Shown here: positions 1-5,837 of the stretch, in pieces
Numbering within the stretch: position 1 is the first letter of the stretch
Layout of the letters: every line of letters begins with the position of its first letter
NCBI GenBank assembly: GCA_910586175.1
Contig: CAJUIJ010000114.1
Span: 1-7,972, forward strand
Length of the DNA stretch: 7,972 nucleotides
DNA from: an uncultured Muribaculaceae bacterium
GTDB lineage: Bacteria; Bacteroidota; Bacteroidia; Bacteroidales; Muribaculaceae
Direction of reading: 5' to 3'
Position numbers and translations under genes: made by a program
Notes under the pieces: model-generated
Told to the model about the DNA's origin: nothing
Database searches by the model: none
What the model saw: only the letters and a program-made list of their open reading frames with translations

Positions 1-21
1 CTGCAATGCGCTATGCGGCAT

Positions 22-38
22 GAGGCTCTTCGAGCCTC
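22..38 (-). other. Perfect 7-bp hairpin downstream of the phosphoribosyltransferase gene
   Basis: On the minus strand GAGGCTC-GAA-GAGCCTC forms a 7-bp stem with a three-base loop, 57 bases past the phosphoribosyltransferase stop. No T-run follows, so it is a poor intrinsic terminator. The stem is preceded by TG-G, so a GGAGG sequence lies in its first arm. It is immediately followed by ATG (21-19) and the possible codons MPHSALQ running off the window. It may fold over the start of the next gene or belong to a dispersed element. The remaining bases 39-95 hold nothing recognisable. Confidence 0.5.
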
Positions 39-95
39 CACAGTACAAAAGCTGCCTGCGCTTGCTTCGGTTGTTTGGTGCCGGCGTTTTGCTTT

Positions 96-725
96 TCAGG
101 CATCGGGTGCCCATGGGAAGCGGACTATTGTTGGAGTGGGCATCAGGGTGTAGTCCGGCTTCAGCAGGGTGTTGGTGCGTGTTTGGGTTATTGCTGCTGT
201 CTTTATTTCAGGCTTATTATTGGATTGACCTTGGTTATTGGCTTCATATTGGGCTTGACCTTTTGCTTGTTCTTTGGCTGTTTGCAGGGTCTTTGCCACT
301 GTGAGCATTGTGTGGCCTGAGTCTACTGCGTCGTCGGCTATGAGGATTCGTTTTGCTCCCGCTGCCATGGCATCTTTTATTTTATCGGGTATCGGTATTT
401 GGGGGATGGCGGAGGGACTGCGTCGGTCGGTGATTGTCAGTATTTTGCTTTCGATTATCCTGAGAGCATCACATATGGGGCGCGGCAGGTGGCTCACTAT
501 GCGCGACACAATTCCGGCCTTGGCCTTTGTGGAGGGTCGTTGCAGGCGTATGGAGGCGAGCATCGGCGTCGGGTGCATGTGGCGTTGCAGCCTTTCGGCC
601 ACGTAGTCGCCTCCGGTGGCTATCCCGACTATCAAGTCCGGATGGAAGCCGGAGTTTTCTATCATTTCGGCGAGTGCTCGGCAGGCGTCATCGAAATCGT
701 TGTTGTCGAGGGTCTTTATTTTCAT
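96..725 (-). CDS. Type I phosphoribosyltransferase-domain protein with Q/N-rich insertion
   Basis: The 209-residue protein carries the PRPP-binding loop ILIADDAVDSGHTM at 127-140, with acidic pair D131-D132. The pyrophosphate loop GIATGGD is at 34-40, and the C-terminus ends FPWAPDA; FPW-type endings are common in COG2236-like phosphoribosyltransferases. The family uses PRPP to add ribose phosphate to a base or other acceptor, but the hood region does not reveal the substrate, so purine salvage is only one possibility. Unusually, residues about 148-174 form a Q/N/K/A-rich stretch between the helix after the PRPP loop and the next strand (KTAAITQTRT). It is encoded by imperfect 30-base repeats. 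The core folds around it without a frameshift. The start at 725 follows the carboxypeptidase stop by 43 bases with no clear promoter or ribosome site. The gene is probably the last of the run. Confidence 0.85.
   Translation of the reverse strand: MKIKTLDNNDFDDACRALAEMIENSGFHPDLIVGIATGGDYVAERLQRHMHPTPMLASIRLQRPSTKAKAGIVSRIVSHLPRPICDALRIIESKILTITDRRSPSAIPQIPIPDKIKDAMAAGAKRILIADDAVDSGHTMLTVAKTLQTAKEQAKGQAQYEANNQGQSNNKPEIKTAAITQTRTNTLLKPDYTLMPTPTIVRFPWAPDA
204..284 (-). repeat. Imperfect internal tandem repeat in the phosphoribosyltransferase gene
   Basis: On the minus strand GGTCAAGCCCAATATGAAGC (from 260) and GGTCAATCCAATAATAAGCC (230-211) are near copies 30 bases, or ten codons, apart. They encode GQAQYEA and GQSNNKP. 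A weaker copy-like GAACAAGCAAAA precedes them. The stretch is richer in A and T than the rest of the gene and looks like replication-slippage expansion of a surface loop. Confidence 0.65.
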
Positions 726-768
726 TATACTTTAGCGACTTACTTAGAGGCTGACTTATTAACAGACT

Positions 769-1701
769 TTATGCCAGGGTGAGGATGGTGGAGTCGGGGG
801 TAACCGATATTGATACTCTTGCTCCTAACGGTAGGGGGAGGTTGTCGTCAGTGTGTCCGGCAGGGAAGCCGAAAGCCACCGGAATCTTGATGTCGTAGCG
901 GTCGAGCAGGTCGCGTATCATATGCTCCATGTCGGCATGGTTGCTGTCGGGGTTGTACTCGGTGAAATGACCCACCACGAGGGCTTTGCACTTTTGCAGT
1001 TGGCCCGACAGTATGAGCCTTATCAGCATGCGCTCCACTGCGTAAATCTTCTCGGCTATGTCTTCGATAAAGAGTATCATGCCGTCGTCGGAGTTCGCCA
1101 TTATCATTGGGTCAAAGGGTGTCGCAGCGAGTCCGTTTATTACGGCGAGGTTGCCCCCTGCTATTATGCCTTCGGACTCACCCGGAGTGTTAAGGGGATG
1201 GGCCGGGGTGATGTATTTAATCGGCAGGCCGTCGAAGAGGATGTGCATCATGGCGCGTGTGCAATAGTCATCGGCGGGGAGCAGGGAGAGATGTTTGGCC
1301 ATTGGGGCGTGGAGAGAGATTACTCCGGCTTTTTGCCATAGGGCATGTAGGGCGGAGATGTCAGAGAAGCCTATCAGCCATTTCGGATTTTCGGCTATCA
1401 GGGTTACCGGGATGTTGTGCAAGAGGTGGTTGCAGCCGTAACCACCTCTTGCGCATAAGATTGCCTTGATGTGCGGGTCGGTTATGGCAGTCAAAATGTC
1501 TGAGAGACGGTCGGCGTCGGAAGCTGCATAAGTGCCTTGGGCCGGACCCTTGGCGTGTGGCATTATTACCGGGTTGAGGCCTTCTGCTTCGAGGGCTTTT
1601 ACCGCGTGGTCTATGTAGTCCGGTTTTACTGTTGTGGCCGGTGATAGTATTGCTATCTTGTCGCCTATTTTCAGATTTTCTGGTTTTTTCATATCTTTCA
1701 T
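769..1701 (-). CDS. ldcA: LD-carboxypeptidase, peptidase family S66
   Basis: This 310-residue protein cleaves the bond between meso-diaminopimelate and the terminal D-Ala in murein tetrapeptides, a step in peptidoglycan recycling. The family's Ser-Glu-His triad is visible: S113 in the nucleophile elbow IGFSDISALHA, E213 in LFIEDIAEKIYAVERML, and H283 in FPAGHTDDNLPLPLG. These positions are close to those reported for Pseudomonas LdcA (115, 217, 285). The N-terminal LKIGDKIAILSPA and CARGGYG at 83-89 are further family signatures. There is no signal peptide, so it should act in the cytosol. The start is either Met1 at 1701, overlapping the stop of a small upstream frame, or Met4 at 1692; the sequence does not decide. 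Length is normal for the family. It sits between the radical SAM gene, after a 107-base gap, and the phosphoribosyltransferase gene, after 43 bases. Confidence 0.95.
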   Translation of the reverse strand: MKDMKKPENLKIGDKIAILSPATTVKPDYIDHAVKALEAEGLNPVIMPHAKGPAQGTYAASDADRLSDILTAITDPHIKAILCARGGYGCNHLLHNIPVTLIAENPKWLIGFSDISALHALWQKAGVISLHAPMAKHLSLLPADDYCTRAMMHILFDGLPIKYITPAHPLNTPGESEGIIAGGNLAVINGLAATPFDPMIMANSDDGMILFIEDIAEKIYAVERMLIRLILSGQLQKCKALVVGHFTEYNPDSNHADMEHMIRDLLDRYDIKIPVAFGFPAGHTDDNLPLPLGARVSISVTPDSTILTLA

Positions 1702-1745
1702 GCGCTTTGCGCCTGCACGCCTCCAAAACCGCTATGCAGCTTCAT
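1698..1745 (-). CDS. Possible 15-residue leader peptide upstream of the LD-carboxypeptidase gene
   Basis: A short frame reads MKLHSGFGGVQAQSA and then TGA. Its TGA shares two bases with the first ATG of the carboxypeptidase gene (ATGA at 1701-1698), the arrangement used for translational coupling. AATAAA directly precedes its ATG, with the long purine run further upstream. A GGAGGC sequence and a small GCGC-AAA-GCGC hairpin lie inside it, just before the carboxypeptidase start. A similar beginning (MPHSALQ) occurs at the left window edge. It may be a real leader peptide, part of a dispersed non-coding element, or chance; nothing about codon use can be judged at this length. Confidence 0.3.
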   Translation of the reverse strand: MKLHSGFGGVQAQSA

Positions 1746-1753
1746 TTTATTGG

Positions 1754-1810
1754 TTCTCTTCTTTTCTCTTCCTTCTTCTCTCTTCTCTCTTCTTTTCTCT
1801 TCTTCTTTTT
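1754..1810 (-). repeat. 57-base uninterrupted polypurine tract with a 17-base direct repeat
   Basis: Every base from 1754 to 1810 is C or T on the plus strand, so the sense strand is a continuous A/G run starting inside the stop codon of the radical SAM gene. The 17-mer TCTCTTCTTTTCTCTTC occurs exactly at 1755-1771 and 1786-1802 (plus strand), 31 bases apart. Such tracts can slip during replication and can form triplex DNA. In mRNA the tract would be an unstructured purine-rich leader ahead of the small frame and the carboxypeptidase gene. Its function here is unknown. Confidence 0.9.
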
Positions 1811-2585
1811 AGAAGGGTTGGACTTCTATTCCTGCTTGCTTTATTTTTTCAGCTATTGCCTCTAATTCATTGCGGTCCACTTTCCTGAGGTTTTCTTCGG
1901 GGGTCTTTCGGTCTATGCTGTAGATCATCACCTCTTTGGGTTGGATTTGGTTGTAGGCCTCTATGAGGGCATTGACTTCTTCGGGGGTGGTATTGTCTAT
2001 GCTATGGCCGTCGTGCTCGCCTCGAAGGAACATGGTCTGGATAATCGCCTGGCCTTTGAATTGTTTCAGGGCCTCAACCACACGGTCTACGGTGAATTCC
2101 GGGGAGTTGGGGCGGTCAATGATGCGCATGGAGGGTTCGATGGCAGAGTCGAGTTTCAGGATATTGTTGTCCACACGGCGCAGAGCTTCCACCACTTTGG
2201 GGTCGAAGATTCTTGTTGAATTGGATAGTACAGAGACCTTTGCTTGTGGGTAGTACTTGTCTCTCAGACTCAGTACGGTGTCTACGACTTCTTTGAAGTT
2301 GGGGTGGAGGGTGGGTTCGCCGTTGCCGGAGAAGGTGATTACATCAAGCTTCTCGTTATTGGCGTGCATCTCGCGCAGCTTTGCATCGAGTTGGTCGTGG
2401 ATTTGCTGCACAGATGGGAGCTTGGCGCTTCCTGCGCCTTGGGCGTTGAATCCTGCTTCGCAATATAGGCAGTCGAACGAGCAAATCTTGCCGTCGGCGG
2501 GCATAAGGTTGATGCCGAGAGAGACACCGAGGCGGCGTGAGTGTATGGGGCCGAAAATGGCTGAATGAAATAGAATTGTCTGCAT
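1809..2585 (-). CDS. Radical SAM protein (COG0731-like, TYW1-related)
   Basis: I place the start at 2585, giving 258 residues. The family N-terminus begins there (MQTILFHSAIFGPIHSRRLG), and the longer frame from 2657 would overlap the HAD gene by 47 bases with 24 low-complexity residues. The 4Fe-4S cluster motif C35-x3-C39-x2-C42 (ICSFDCLYCE) is preceded by SLGINLMP. It is followed by FSGNGEPTLHP at 85-95, the GxGEP motif that contacts S-adenosylmethionine. The region from 140 to 190 (KLDSAIE, RPN) completes the barrel. The closest family I can name is COG0731 Fe-S oxidoreductases, related to the wybutosine enzyme TYW1, but bacteria lack that tRNA modification and the substrate is unknown. 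There is no extra C-terminal cluster or SPASM domain. It lies 25 bases after the HAD stop and is followed by a 107-base gap. Confidence 0.88.
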   Translation of the reverse strand: MQTILFHSAIFGPIHSRRLGVSLGINLMPADGKICSFDCLYCEAGFNAQGAGSAKLPSVQQIHDQLDAKLREMHANNEKLDVITFSGNGEPTLHPNFKEVVDTVLSLRDKYYPQAKVSVLSNSTRIFDPKVVEALRRVDNNILKLDSAIEPSMRIIDRPNSPEFTVDRVVEALKQFKGQAIIQTMFLRGEHDGHSIDNTTPEEVNALIEAYNQIQPKEVMIYSIDRKTPEENLRKVDRNELEAIAEKIKQAGIEVQPF

Positions 2586-2610
2586 ATCTTTAGATATTAA
2601 GTCTGAGTTA

Positions 2611-3258
2611 TTAAGTGGTTTGCTTGGGGATGGACTTCCTTTTTTGCATCGAGCCATCCTTGGTCACTATGTAATATGTTGAGGAGATTTTTATTATAGG
2701 TAGATCTGATAGGGAGTCGGTATAGACAGCTATCGGGACGTTTGGGTTGAAATTTGGGTCTGTTTTCAGGCGTTTTACCTTTTCCTGGCCGAGACAGTTT
2801 CGGCCTTCAAAATTCCCCGTGAGCCTGTGGTTTGAATCTGTTTGGGGTTCCGTAGCCAATACCCGGATGTTGCCTTGGCGTTTGGCCCAGGGGGATATCC
2901 AGTTGGTTAGGCTTGCCGAGATTATGTAGACACGGTCTCCCGCCTTCAAGTGGGCTTGTAGAGCCGACAAGACATCGGGGTTGGTGTGTGAGTCTATGTA
3001 GTCAGCAAAACTGTTGCCCCAGCGGTCGAAGGTGGAGAGCGGAAGGCCCTTGTACCAGGCTCCGAAGAGTTTCATCTTCGCCTTTGAGGACGAGCTGAAG
3101 CCGAGTTTCCAGGCAAGTATGGCCGGCATTGCCCTTGCGATGCCGGAAAGGAACCGCCAACGAGACAGAAACATACGGGCGAATGCAAAGAGAGAGTCGC
3201 CATGCAATATGGTGCCGTCGAAATCGAAGATGGCTGTGGTGGGAGTGGGTGGTATCAT
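2611..3258 (-). CDS. HAD-IB family phosphatase-like hydrolase
   Basis: The 215-residue cytosolic protein has all haloacid dehalogenase motifs of the phosphoserine phosphatase-like IB group. Motif I is IFDFDGTI, with nucleophile D12 and acid/base D14. Motif II is YIISAS, with S114. The motif III lysine is K160 in GQEKVKRLK, and motif IV is YTDSLSDLPII, with D181 and D185. The cap domain lies between about 20 and 95. The Ser at 182 after the metal-binding Asp matches the usual GDS-x2-D pattern, here TDS. Length is normal and nothing is missing. It lies 10 bases downstream of the UbiA-type gene, and I recall HAD-IB domains fused to UbiA-type prenyltransferases in other bacteria. A role removing the 5-phosphate from polyprenyl-phosphoryl-phosphoribose is therefore plausible, but it is inference. 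General phosphomonoester hydrolysis cannot be excluded. Confidence 0.88.
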   Translation of the reverse strand: MIPPTPTTAIFDFDGTILHGDSLFAFARMFLSRWRFLSGIARAMPAILAWKLGFSSSSKAKMKLFGAWYKGLPLSTFDRWGNSFADYIDSHTNPDVLSALQAHLKAGDRVYIISASLTNWISPWAKRQGNIRVLATEPQTDSNHRLTGNFEGRNCLGQEKVKRLKTDPNFNPNVPIAVYTDSLSDLPIIKISSTYYIVTKDGSMQKRKSIPKQTT

Positions 3259-3268
3259 CAGATAGCAA

Positions 3269-4150
3269 TTATATGTAAATCATGATTGAAACACATATAA
3301 ACCAGCAAATCACGCATAATTGCAGGCCGCGGTCGTGGGTCAGCATGGCCACCGGTTCGTCGCCCTCACCACGGGCAAACACGAGCATGAGATAACGCAA
3401 TATGCCCCCTATCACGAAGATAGATGAGCAATAGAAATATTCGGAACTGCATGCTATGCCCGAAGGGGAGAGCGAGTACATGATATAGCCGAATATCGAC
3501 ATAGCCGCGAGAATGCCTATGCCTACATTCATGAAGAGAGGGGAGTAATTTTTTACCGATTCGCGCTGGGGGTTACCTGCCCGCTCCTGAATCATGAAGT
3601 CAGACCTGCGCTTCGACATGGCGATCAGCAGGGTGACAAGGAAAGTCATGATAATAATCCATGAGGAGAGGTATATTGCACACGCAATGCCGCCGGCAAC
3701 AATGCGCAACACGAATCCGAGTGCGATAATCATGATATCGATGATAGCCATATGTTTGAGCCATAAGGAATAGGCCACATTCATGAGCATATATGACCAG
3801 ACTACGGCCACGAGGAGTAAAGCGCGAGAGGGAGCCGGGTATATGAAAAAGGGAATTGCTGTGGCTATGACCACAAGCATTACGGCAATCGTTATGGCGA
3901 GAGATGGGGAAACTGCTCCGGAGGCCACAGGGCGGAGGCGTTTCTTGGGGTGGTTGCGGTCAGCCTCGCGGTCCATCACATCGTTGATGCAATATACGGC
4001 CGACGACACCATGCAGAACATGGCGAAAGCCATAACGCTGAGTGCCAGCAGCTCCCGGCTCAGAAGAGCTCCGCTGAAGAATAGCGGCATGAATACGAAT
4101 ACGTTTTTGAGCCAATGCGAAGGGCGGAGAAGTTTTATGACAGGAGACAT
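3269..4150 (-). CDS. UbiA-family polyprenyl-phosphate phosphoribosyltransferase (DPPR synthase-like)
   Basis: This 293-residue integral membrane protein belongs to the UbiA prenyltransferase superfamily. The N-terminus LLRPSHWLKNVFVFMPLFFSG is typical of the decaprenyl-phosphate phosphoribosyltransferase (mycobacterial Rv3806c) branch rather than of quinone or heme UbiA enzymes. The Mg-binding motif N56-D57-x2-D60-x3-D64 is complete and runs into HPKKRLRPVASG. A second conserved stretch around 127-154 (YS, D138, GFVLRIVAGG) and the tail GEGDEPVAMLTHDR at 261-274 also fit this branch. About eight to nine membrane segments are expected. The family joins phosphoribose from PRPP to a polyprenyl phosphate, giving polyprenyl-phosphoryl-5-phosphoribose. 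The start at 4150 is the only good one, because an in-frame TAA lies four codons upstream. The next gene, a HAD phosphatase, begins 10 bases after the stop. The family is secure; the lipid and sugar substrates are inferred. Confidence 0.88.
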   Translation of the reverse strand: MSPVIKLLRPSHWLKNVFVFMPLFFSGALLSRELLALSVMAFAMFCMVSSAVYCINDVMDREADRNHPKKRLRPVASGAVSPSLAITIAVMLVVIATAIPFFIYPAPSRALLLVAVVWSYMLMNVAYSLWLKHMAIIDIMIIALGFVLRIVAGGIACAIYLSSWIIIMTFLVTLLIAMSKRRSDFMIQERAGNPQRESVKNYSPLFMNVGIGILAAMSIFGYIMYSLSPSGIACSSEYFYCSSIFVIGGILRYLMLVFARGEGDEPVAMLTHDRGLQLCVICWFICVSIMIYI

Positions 4151-4205
4151 ATACAGGTATTAAGTATTGGTTATAAGGTAGGCTGATGTTCAGATAAGTC
4201 GGATT

Positions 4206-5837
4206 TCATTTAAGGGAGAGATCTTCGGCTTTTGGACCAAAGAGAGATTTATCTTGATAACGTTTGAAGTCACGCCATTGCTCATTGCTGAGCACCACGA
4301 ATATATGGTCAGGCATATGGGGGTTCCAAGGGATGGCTACCGAGTCGGAAGCGGCTTCGGGAATATGGTCTTTACAAATCATGCCATCAATGCCGTGCTC
4401 ATATGCCTGAGTCTTAAACTGAGGTAGGTCGGTAGAGATGGGTAGCGGGGAAGAGTGCAAGGAGAGTGATATATTTTGCTGCCATAATTCTGTGTGGACT
4501 ATCAGATATGCGGTGCGTCCGGCCGCCGCCGCTGCATTGATTATGGCGAGCATGGCAATGGCTACTATCCACCTCTTGCCTATGCCATTGATGGTCAATG
4601 CCGTGCAGATTGCAACAGGAACAATCCATAGTTGGCAGATATAGCGTGCCCACCATGACTGTGGATATAGGAAGCAGGAAGCTAACGAGAATATGGCAAG
4701 CCATGAGCACCAAGAGGGGATGTGGTGGCGAAACTTAACCCATGCTGTCACAGTGAGGATGAGGATTATGGGGGTGAGGAAGCCGAAGCCGCCAAGAGCG
4801 GTGTCGTAGATGGGAGGCACAGGTCGTGCAAGAGAGATGAAGAAAGCTGAGAAACGATCGAGAGAGGCTACCTTGTCGGGGGTAAGGCGGGTCATGATGT
4901 CCACCTTCCCCTCGCCGCATAGCGGATATAGCGGGTGTCCATAATCTATCCAGTTGGTAAGGTATGGATGGCTGCATAAGACCACGACGAGAATGATTGT
5001 CAATAACCCGATAACGAGCATATAACGAGGCATAAACTTCCTTGCAGGCTTGTGCAAGCAACTCCATGCGAATATTGCCAATAGGAGAAGAGCCTGCTCG
5101 AAGCCGATATTGAACTTAAAGGCGAAAGCCATGAGCGAGGCGAAAAGAATTATGGAAGCCATGGCGATGCGCGGCGCAGGCTTATCGGCGCGATATAGAA
5201 TGGCTGTGGCGCAGAGGGTTATGAGCCATAGATAATACTTGGAAAAATCGATATAGAAAGTGGCGAACTGCGTTATGCCTACCGGGTTGAGGGCTACAAT
5301 GAGGGAGAGCCATACCAGCAGACTTCGCTTCATAGCGGGGCAGCAGCTGCGCATTGTGCCAGCGAATATGAGTGACGCTGACAGTATCAGCATGATATTT
5401 ACACATTTGGCCGCCTCAAGCCTTCCGATGGTCAGATATACAGCTGCTTGCATTATCTCCATGCCGATGGCGTAATGGTTCACCCACAGCGAATCTGTAG
5501 GCTCGGAATACCAAGGGTTCCAGCCATTGGCGAGCGATACCACCGCTTCCTGATGATAGAAAGTGCCGTCGAAAGAGAAATCAGTGGTGCAATATGCAAT
5601 TGAAATGGAGAGAAAGATTAAGATGGAGAAGAGGATAAATGCGCGTTTATAAGAACGCGTAGAGAGAGAGGCAGTGACAAGACCCAAAGCCAGCGCAGCC
5701 GGAAATATAAGGCCATTAAGGTCTGATCCGGTCAACAGGAAGACTGAAGCAAACAGGAAGCAAGCTGCCAGCGTGGCGAAAATGCCGCAGCCGGTGGCGA
5801 GCGTCAAATTGAATCGATTCTCGTGGATTGGGGTCAT
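4206..5837 (-). CDS. Polytopic membrane protein, probable GT-C-type glycosyltransferase
   Basis: The 543-residue protein has about 13-14 hydrophobic segments (for example near 15-36, 42-58, 66-83, 145-161, 172-186, 200-215, 223-242, 246-260, 271-288, 352-366, 376-390, 399-414, 422-440). A mostly polar tail follows from about 445 to 543. After the third segment comes a loop with D90, Y94, H95 and E97 (FDGTFYHQE), then ANGWNPWY. An acidic residue in the first large outer loop is the usual place for the catalytic or metal-binding Asp of GT-C enzymes, which transfer sugars from polyprenyl-phosphate donors on the outer face. SWWARY at 394-399 is another candidate functional site. No specific family is recognised. 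The fold assignment rests on topology and the D-x3-YH-x-E pattern, so donor and acceptor are unknown. It starts inside the mutS stop and is followed 55 bases later by a UbiA-type gene, which fits lipid-linked sugar use. It could instead be an uncharacterised polysaccharide-related membrane protein without transferase activity. Confidence 0.6.
   Translation of the reverse strand: MTPIHENRFNLTLATGCGIFATLAACFLFASVFLLTGSDLNGLIFPAALALGLVTASLSTRSYKRAFILFSILIFLSISIAYCTTDFSFDGTFYHQEAVVSLANGWNPWYSEPTDSLWVNHYAIGMEIMQAAVYLTIGRLEAAKCVNIMLILSASLIFAGTMRSCCPAMKRSLLVWLSLIVALNPVGITQFATFYIDFSKYYLWLITLCATAILYRADKPAPRIAMASIILFASLMAFAFKFNIGFEQALLLLAIFAWSCLHKPARKFMPRYMLVIGLLTIILVVVLCSHPYLTNWIDYGHPLYPLCGEGKVDIMTRLTPDKVASLDRFSAFFISLARPVPPIYDTALGGFGFLTPIILILTVTAWVKFRHHIPSWCSWLAIFSLASCFLYPQSWWARYICQLWIVPVAICTALTINGIGKRWIVAIAMLAIINAAAAAGRTAYLIVHTELWQQNISLSLHSSPLPISTDLPQFKTQAYEHGIDGMICKDHIPEAASDSVAIPWNPHMPDHIFVVLSNEQWRDFKRYQDKSLFGPKAEDLSLK
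5834..5837 (-). promoter_or_regulatory. ATGA stop/start overlap coupling mutS to the membrane protein gene
   Basis: On the minus strand the ATG of the downstream gene (5837-5835) shares two bases with the TGA of mutS (5836-5834). Such four-base overlaps usually mean that the genes share an mRNA and that ribosomes finishing the first gene re-initiate on the second. No separate promoter can be placed here. Confidence 0.8.

Noticed and set aside
22..38. Hairpin as an intrinsic terminator of the gene run
   Set aside because: Neither strand has a T-rich tail after the stem; the downstream bases on the minus strand are ATGCCGCATAGC.
20..304. Plus-strand hydrophobic frame that could look like a small membrane protein
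   Set aside because: Its Leu/Phe-rich sequence is the complement of the Q/N/K-rich insertion and nearby codons of the phosphoribosyltransferase gene, which has clear motifs on the other strand.
726..768. Bacteroidetes-type promoter (TAnnTTTG) before the phosphoribosyltransferase gene
   Set aside because: No match to the -7 consensus was found in this gap, nor in the gaps at 1702-1808 and 4151-4205, so no promoter is called.
1361..1726. 121-codon minus-strand frame overlapping the LD-carboxypeptidase N-terminus
   Set aside because: It is an out-of-frame shadow rich in Arg and Ser with no domain, while the overlapping frame carries the S66 signatures.
2586..2657. Longer start for the radical SAM protein at 2657
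   Set aside because: It would add 24 serine/lysine-rich residues without family similarity and overlap the HAD gene by 47 bases, while the family N-terminus fits the Met at 2585.
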